DNA from: Acidobacteriota bacterium
Lineage (GTDB): Bacteria > Acidobacteriota > Terriglobia > Terriglobales > Acidobacteriaceae
Direction: 5' to 3'
Length of the DNA: 37,652 nucleotides
Assembly: GCA_003225535.1 (NCBI GenBank)
Contig: QIAL01000309.1
Coordinates: forward strand, 1 to 37,652
In this document: positions 33,126 through 37,652 of the stretch, piece by piece
How the letters are laid out: every line of letters starts with the position of its first letter
How positions within the stretch are numbered: the stretch's first letter is position 1
Translations under genes and position numbers: made by a program
Notes under the pieces: model-generated
Database searches by the model: none
What the model was told of the DNA's origin: nothing
Seen by the model: the letters and a program-made list of their open reading frames with translations, nothing else

Positions 33126-33896
33126 GGTCGGTTCTGAAATCCAGCGGGAGATTGCGGTAACCATCTTGCGCGGGGCGAATCGCGTGGACTGGGCGACCAG
33201 CCAATTATGGGCGCCGCTGATGGCGAGGGTGCGGCCTTCCATGACGGCGCGGTAGCCGTCGAGCGCAACTTTGTCGGCATTCATAGCCCCGAGTTGTTTG
33301 AAGAGACGAGAGTTGTCGTTTCCGGCACGTTTGGCGAAGCCAGTATGAGTGGCTCCGGGGCAGAAGCAGGTTACGGTTACGCCGGAATTGCGGACTTCGT
33401 TGGCGAGGGCTTCGGAAAAAGAAATCACGTAGGCCTTGGTCGCATAGTAGACGGCCATCAGCGGTCCCGGTTGAAACCCTGCGGTGGAGGCGACGTTCAT
33501 GATACGGCCGCTGTGTCGGGCGAGCATTGGCGGCAGTAAGAGGCGAGTGAGTTCGGTCAGCGCGATGATGTTCAGCTGAATCTGGCCGAAGATTTCAGCG
33601 TGGGACATTTGCGCGAATTCTCCGAAGGCGCCGAAGCCGGCATTGTTGATCAGAATGTCGACGGCAACACCTTCGGTCTGCAGCTGATCGAAGAGAAATT
33701 TCGGGGCGAGGGGAGTGGACAGATCGAGGGGCACAGTCTTGACTGTGACTCCCTGTGTTCGCAGTTCGGTCGCGAGTTGTGCAAGTTTATCAGCGTTGCG
33801 GGCTGCGAGTACCTGATTGTGATGATCGCGGGCGAAGAGCTTGGCGAGTTCGTATCCGATGCCGCCGGAGGCGCCGGTGATCAGGACTGTGGACAT
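33120..33896 (-). CDS. SDR family oxidoreductase
   Basis: The protein is 258 aa. It has TGASGGIG at 7-14, NNAGFG, catalytic Ser in VASTAGF, YYATKAY (Tyr-Lys), and a C-terminus similar to the DltE/YqjQ-like SDRs (FCPGATHTGFAKRAG). It is an NAD(P)-dependent enzyme of unknown substrate. It is convergent with the TetR-regulated SDR and unrelated to it at close range, so it is not a simple local duplication. Confidence 0.9.
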   Translation of the reverse strand: MSTVLITGASGGIGYELAKLFARDHHNQVLAARNADKLAQLATELRTQGVTVKTVPLDLSTPLAPKFLFDQLQTEGVAVDILINNAGFGAFGEFAQMSHAEIFGQIQLNIIALTELTRLLLPPMLARHSGRIMNVASTAGFQPGPLMAVYYATKAYVISFSEALANEVRNSGVTVTCFCPGATHTGFAKRAGNDNSRLFKQLGAMNADKVALDGYRAVMEGRTLAISGAHNWLVAQSTRFAPRKMVTAISRWISEPTR

Positions 33897-33917
33897 GACG
33901 CTATTCTAATGGCGTTC

Positions 33918-34091
33918 GTGTAGCTCCGGACGCCTCGTCCGGGGTTGCGCGCGAAGGGCGCAATGTGACGGTCAGAGCTGAGGGAGATGCGAGAAAGCGG
34001 CGATACGCTGAGAACACGATTCAGGTGAGACTTATACCGCGGATACGCGTCGCTCTGCTCCGCGGGGCGGACGAGGCGTCCGCCCCTACAC
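33918..34091. repeat. Non-coding element bounded by about 27-bp inverted repeats
   Basis: The left end GTGTAG-CTCCGGACGCC and the right end, complementary to GTGTAGGGGCGGACGCCT, agree over about 27 bp with a few mismatches, including the shared core GGACGCCTCGTCCG. The 174-bp unit has no ORF and fills the gap between an SDR gene and the aldolase gene. The terminal-inverted-repeat form is MITE-like; no target-site duplication is evident. Confidence 0.65.
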
Positions 34092-34101
34092 GAGCGTTTT
34101 T

Positions 34102-35103
34102 CTATGCGTGGACCAGTTCTACTCCATAGATTGAGTGCCAACTGGTGGCTGCTTTTAGCTTGTCGTTGACGTTGTTGATGTTCTTCACGCCTTCGGTTTC
34201 TAGCCACTTGCGGAACGCCGCAGCACCTTGCTTGGCGTAGACGGGGATGCCTTCTTTCCAGGTCGCGCGTCCGCAGAGCACGCCATTGAACTTCACGCCG
34301 GATTCACCGGCGAGTTCGAGCGTCTCGCTGAATTCCGCGTTGCTCACACCAGCCGACAGATAAATGAACGGCTTCGTCGCAACGTTGGCGGCTTTGTGGA
34401 AGTGATCAATGGCTTCTTTCTTGGTATAAGCCTTGGTGCCGCCGAAGCATTTCACTCCTTCCACGAATTTCATGTTGACGGGCACCTCGACCTTCAGCAC
34501 GTCGACGCCGTAGCGGTCTTTCGAGAACTCGCGCATGCTCTCTGTCACGATGTGCGGCTTCTTTTTGGCGTATTCCACGCCCTTCTCGTCGGCACCCTCT
34601 TCGTATCCGACGAACTCCAGGAAGAACGGGATGTCGTTGGCACGGCACTCGTCGCCGATGCGCTCGACCCAAGCGTGCTTGATCTCATTGACGTGCTTCG
34701 GATCGTCCGGGGTGTAATACAGCAGAATCTTTACGCAATCCGCACCCGCCTCTTTCAGGCGGCGCGCCGACCATACGTCGAGCAGATCGGGCAGGCGGCC
34801 GGGGCCCGTCTTGTCGTACCCAGTCTTTTCATAGGCGAGGAGCAGGCCGGCGTTCTTGGCGCGGCGCTTCGCCGCGGGCAGGCCCCACTCGGGATCAAGC
34901 AGGATGGCGGTGGCGTGCGGCGTGAGAACTTCGGAAACCAGTGATTTGAATTCTTCCATCATGGCGTCGGTGACTTCGCCGCCTTTTTCCTTCGCCAGGG
35001 ATTTTTGTAGCGAGCCGCGTTGGTCCATGGCCGCGGCCGCAATGACACCGCGTTCGTTAGATACTTTCTTGAGGCCGGCTAGTTTGCCCGGGGTAAGCTT
35101 CAT
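34102..35103 (-). CDS. lacD: Tagatose-1,6-bisphosphate aldolase, LacD-type class I aldolase
   Basis: The protein is 333 aa, ATG behind AGGAGGAG. Family sequence AAAMDQRGSLQK with Asp27, VKILLYY with Lys125 and VDVLKVEVPVN with Lys204 matches the LacD catalytic residues (Lys205 is the Schiff-base lysine in the studied enzymes). It cleaves tagatose 1,6-bisphosphate, and often other ketose bisphosphates, to DHAP and glyceraldehyde 3-phosphate. No lacABC tagatose pathway genes are next to it, so it may serve general sugar metabolism. The gene is complete. Confidence 0.9.
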   Translation of the reverse strand: MKLTPGKLAGLKKVSNERGVIAAAAMDQRGSLQKSLAKEKGGEVTDAMMEEFKSLVSEVLTPHATAILLDPEWGLPAAKRRAKNAGLLLAYEKTGYDKTGPGRLPDLLDVWSARRLKEAGADCVKILLYYTPDDPKHVNEIKHAWVERIGDECRANDIPFFLEFVGYEEGADEKGVEYAKKKPHIVTESMREFSKDRYGVDVLKVEVPVNMKFVEGVKCFGGTKAYTKKEAIDHFHKAANVATKPFIYLSAGVSNAEFSETLELAGESGVKFNGVLCGRATWKEGIPVYAKQGAAAFRKWLETEGVKNINNVNDKLKAATSWHSIYGVELVHA

Positions 35104-35408
35104 GAGACTCCTCCTGATAGGAACGGGATGAATGCTGGGAACTAGTTATTGTAAACCAACGAGGTGGGAAAGCCCTTCCGGTTTTTCGGCGTTTCGAGCC
35201 CAAATTCCGGGTTCAGGAAGTTACGGAGGGATTATCTAAATCGTCGCCTAAGTAATTCCGGAGGATCGATGAGCATACGGTAAAGAGGCCGCACAACGGC
35301 GGTCGCATAACGGATGAATCGTCCTTGCATTCGGTGACCGGGGTCACTGAAAGTAACAGCGATTGCAGCCAGGCTACTAACCGGAAGAATCACCGCACCG
35401 GTGACAAC
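35104..35408. other. Gap upstream of the aldolase and small membrane ORF
   Basis: About 305 bp without a clear gene. It carries the 14-bp inverted repeat GTGACC-GG-GGTCAC (35334-35347), which may be a regulator site for the small ORF at 35409. I see no other feature I can support. Confidence 0.35.
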
Positions 35409-35531
35409 ATGTTGCTTTCGCTCATGATCGTTTGTGCGGTGGGAGCAGGCCTGTTGTTTTTCTTGGGTGCATTCGACGAGCTTCGCGAGATCTGGACCCA
35501 TCCTGACCACATGGATGTTGACGATCAGTAG
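35409..35531 (+). CDS. Small single-TM membrane protein
   Basis: The peptide is 40 aa: a hydrophobic helix MLLSLMIVCAVGAGLLFFLG followed by an acidic tail with DELREIWTHPDHMDVDDQ. A longer in-frame ATG exists 28 codons upstream but adds a polar segment without membrane logic. There is no strong Shine-Dalgarno. The helix-then-acidic layout resembles small bacterial membrane regulators; I do not recognise a family. Confidence 0.4.
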   Translation: MLLSLMIVCAVGAGLLFFLGAFDELREIWTHPDHMDVDDQ

Positions 35532-35674
35532 CACCATCCAAAGCCAAAAAGGTTGATGATTCCCACCACGTTGAGTTCCATCCGAACTAACCGCAGCGAG
35601 CTCCGAGAAAGGCCGCAGAGTCCGCGGAGAGCTGCGTAGGACACAAAAAGGGTCAATGACCCACGGGGATTCGA

Positions 35675-35750
35675 CTGCGTGGTATAGTGGTATGACCGCT
35701 TGGTGGGTCTCCCGATTTGTAATCCGGGCGAGAATTCAGTATTAAACTCA
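35675..35750 (+). tRNA. Degenerate tRNA-like sequence (Thr-like, anticodon UGU)
   Basis: GGTATAGTGGTATGACC resembles a D arm and CCCGATTTGTAATCCGG an anticodon arm with loop TTTGTAA, which would read UGU (Thr). The anticodon stem has a mismatch, the T arm (GAATTCAGTATTAA) is poor and no matching acceptor stem is seen, so it is a remnant or a chance match rather than a working tRNA. Just upstream is GGGTCA-A-TGACCC (35650-35662). Confidence 0.25.
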
Positions 35751-35787
35751 AAGACTTACCTCAGGTCGAGGAGAGGAACCCGTTACG

Positions 35788-37152
35788 ATGCCGATTGCGA
35801 CTATCAATCCCGCTACTGGGGAAGTGATCAAGACCTTCCCGGCGCTTTCTGAAGCCGAGATCGAAAAGAAGCTGCAGTTGGCGGTGAGTACCTTTCGAGC
35901 TGGACGGACGACTCCATTTTCCACGCGCGCGCAGAGAATGCTGAAGGCCGCGCAAATCATCGAGCGGGACAAAGACAAATTTGCGCACTTGATGACCATG
36001 GAGATGGGAAAGACCTATAAGTCCGCCTTAGCCGAGGCCCTCAAATGCACCACCGCTTGCCGCTACTACGCAGAAAACACCGAGCGGTTCCTGGCCGATG
36101 AGGTTATTGAGACAGGCGCAAAAAAGAGTTTTGTTCGCTACCTGCCAATTGGACCAATCCTCGCCGTCATGCCATGGAATTTTCCTTTTTGGCAGGTATT
36201 CCGCTTCGCTGCTCCGGCGCTGATGGCGGGCAATGTGGGACTACTGAAGCACGCTTCGAATGTGCCGCAGTGCGCGCTGGCGATCGAGAGCATTTTTCTG
36301 GAGGCCGGTTTTCCCGAGGGCTCTTTTCAGACGTTGCTGATCGGCTCGTCCCAGGTGGACGCGCTGCTCAACGACCCACGCGTGGTGGCGGCGACGCTGA
36401 CCGGGAGCGAGCAGGCGGGCATTCAGGTGGGCATCGGGGCCGCGAAGCGAATCAAGAAAGTCGTACTGGAATTGGGTGGGAGCGATCCGTTTATCGTGAT
36501 GCCCAGCGCCGATCTCGAGGCCGCTGTCTCGACGGCGGTGCAGGCTCGCATTCAGAACAACGGGCAGTCGTGCATTGCGGCGAAGCGATTCATCGTAGCC
36601 GAGCCGATTGCGGATGAGTTCGAGCGCCGGTTCGTCGCGAAGATGGAGGGTCTGCAGGTGGGAGATCCATTCGACGAGAAGACTGAACTGGGTCCGCTTT
36701 CGACCCCCGATGCGGTGAAGGATCTCGATGCCGACGTGCAGAAAACGGTCAAGGCAGGGGGGAAGCTGTTAACCGGCGGACATCCAATAAAGCGTCCAGG
36801 AAATTTCTACGCACCGACGGTGTTGACGAATATTCCAAAGGACTCGCCCGCCTATGGGGAGGAGTTCTTTGGCCCGGTGGCTTCTATCTTCCGGGTGAAA
36901 GACGCGGGTGAGGCGATCCGGCTGGCGAACGACGTGCGGTTCGGCTTGGGCTCGAGCATCTGGACCAATGACGAAAAGGAGCGGGAGCGCTTCATCAACG
37001 AAATTGAAGCAGGGATGGTGTTCATCAACAAGATGGTGGCATCGGACCCGCGCATCCCCTTTGGCGGAGTGAAAGCCTCGGGTCACGGACGAGAACTGGG
37101 AATGGTAGGCATCCGGGAATTCGTAAACGCCAAGACGGTGTGGATCGCGTAA
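35788..37152 (+). CDS. gabD: NAD(P)-dependent succinate-semialdehyde dehydrogenase
   Basis: The protein is 454 aa, ATG about 8 nt after GAGGAGAGGAAC. The aldehyde dehydrogenase family is shown by PWNFPFWQ with the catalytic Asn, TGSEQAG, the general base Glu228 in VLELGGSDPF, the nucleophile Cys262 in NNGQSCIAAKRF, and the C-terminal FGGVKASGHGREL. The lineage looks like the GabD1/Sad group that oxidises succinate semialdehyde to succinate in the GABA shunt or a TCA bypass. No GABA transaminase is adjacent, so the physiological substrate is inferred. Confidence 0.9.
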   Translation: MPIATINPATGEVIKTFPALSEAEIEKKLQLAVSTFRAGRTTPFSTRAQRMLKAAQIIERDKDKFAHLMTMEMGKTYKSALAEALKCTTACRYYAENTERFLADEVIETGAKKSFVRYLPIGPILAVMPWNFPFWQVFRFAAPALMAGNVGLLKHASNVPQCALAIESIFLEAGFPEGSFQTLLIGSSQVDALLNDPRVVAATLTGSEQAGIQVGIGAAKRIKKVVLELGGSDPFIVMPSADLEAAVSTAVQARIQNNGQSCIAAKRFIVAEPIADEFERRFVAKMEGLQVGDPFDEKTELGPLSTPDAVKDLDADVQKTVKAGGKLLTGGHPIKRPGNFYAPTVLTNIPKDSPAYGEEFFGPVASIFRVKDAGEAIRLANDVRFGLGSSIWTNDEKERERFINEIEAGMVFINKMVASDPRIPFGGVKASGHGRELGMVGIREFVNAKTVWIA

Positions 37153-37162
37153 GCAATTGCTG

Positions 37163-37528
37163 TCACGGAGTCGGATGATCGGTCGGCGGGGAAGTCTCGG
37201 GCGCATCCTCGGTCAACAAATCCAGCCACGGACAGGCGTCCGACTCCAGCCGGTGGACCGCCGCCTGCATCTTGTCTCCCATCTCGTCGTACCGAACCCA
37301 AACTACGCGATAACGAGCCTTCTTCTTTCCGTAGAGAATTCCGATGACGTCGCCGCACTTGAGATCAGCGTCGAGTCCGGACAGTAACGCTCCAGACAAG
37401 CTGATGTCGCGCGCGTGAGCCTCTTGCAGAAAGCGCTCTCCCTGGGTATCGACACCCCAGACCATCAGTGAAAGATCGGCTGGCTTGCGCGGCTCGCGAC
37501 GGCGATCGAAGGTGCGAAAGATGCCCAT
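37163..37528 (-). CDS. PilZ-domain protein (c-di-GMP receptor candidate)
   Basis: The protein is 121 aa; the ATG chosen lies behind GGGAGAG and gives MGIFRTFDRRREPRKPA. The PilZ c-di-GMP motifs RRREPRK near residues 9-15 and DISLSG in the next strand are both present, followed by the barrel (CGDVIGILYGKKKARYRVVW). It probably binds cyclic di-GMP and alters an unknown target such as motility or secretion. Its stop faces the convergent dehydrogenase gene 10 bp away. The last 124 bp of the window beyond it hold no gene I can support. Confidence 0.85.
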   Translation of the reverse strand: MGIFRTFDRRREPRKPADLSLMVWGVDTQGERFLQEAHARDISLSGALLSGLDADLKCGDVIGILYGKKKARYRVVWVRYDEMGDKMQAAVHRLESDACPWLDLLTEDAPETSPPTDHPTP

Positions 37529-37652
37529 GGTGGCTCTCCCACCGTAGCGCCGCCGCCCTTGCAAGGTAAAGGTTACTCAGAAGTCGAAGCCTGTCTAAAG
37601 TCGGTGGCGCATTCCCATTTCGGGAAAATTCAGGAATGGTACTTTGAAGAAC

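Noticed and set aside
1-37652. CRISPR array or complete insertion sequence
   Set aside because: No regularly spaced direct repeats and no transposase gene were found; the repeats present are palindromic and dispersed.

Overview
The window looks like a stretch of an Acidobacteriota chromosome, most likely class Terriglobia (Koribacter/Acidobacterium-like). This is inferred from the GC-rich coding style, the secreted VWFA-related protein, the hrcA-grpE-dnaJ cluster, the GTG and TTG starts, and the many short intergenic repeats of kinds I associate with that phylum. No prophage, complete transposon, CRISPR array or rRNA gene is visible. It is ordinary chromosome with a dense scatter of small palindromic repeats and a few damaged genes.

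Layout. 1-2.7 kb (minus): a ChlI/MoxR-like AAA+ ATPase followed by a VWA-domain partner that runs off the left edge. 2.8-7.3 kb: an exported alpha/beta-hydrolase with a C-terminal helical/TPR-like region, a stand-alone Lon N-domain protein, an SDR, a small TPR protein, a Cys-rich conserved hypothetical protein and a hotdog acyl-CoA thioesterase. 7.3-9.8 kb: cydA, and a cydB that has lost most of its first membrane helix through an internal deletion and frameshift. 9.8-10.4 kb: a vapBC toxin-antitoxin pair with a palindrome in its promoter. 10.6-13 kb: an Mrp/ApbC P-loop ATPase and a sarcosine-oxidase-type flavoprotein, each next to a REP/MITE-like element. 13.2-16.4 kb: hrcA-grpE-(VOC gene)-dnaJ. 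16.7-20.9 kb: rsmE, a second VOC protein and a UvrD-like helicase fused to an iron-staple PD-(D/E)XK nuclease.

20.9-21.6 kb is an AT-rich island. On its minus strand lies a complete-looking miniature transcription unit: a near-consensus promoter, a Shine-Dalgarno, a 13-codon lysine-rich ORF and an intrinsic terminator. It is followed by a thiolase that lacks the block carrying its catalytic histidine, an orphan membrane PAS histidine kinase, a ComM/YifB-type ATPase, a two-TM SLATT-like protein, a recombinase-domain fragment protein, guaA (with an odd N-terminus), a secreted VWFA-related protein and a cupin.

31.5-37.5 kb holds a divergent TetR/SDR pair with a palindromic operator, another SDR, a TIR-bounded non-coding element, a LacD-type class I aldolase, a 40-residue membrane peptide, a degenerate tRNA-like sequence, a succinate-semialdehyde dehydrogenase and a PilZ protein.

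Most points of interest are (i) the miniature K-rich gene or sRNA, (ii) two separate internal deletions of roughly 60-66 nt that remove highly conserved blocks from CydB and thiolase, possibly with a smaller one in GuaA, which could be assembly artefacts or real decay, and (iii) several families of palindromic intergenic repeats. I found no complete new defence or mobile system. The ChlI-like/VWA pair and the SLATT-like protein are the nearest things to one.
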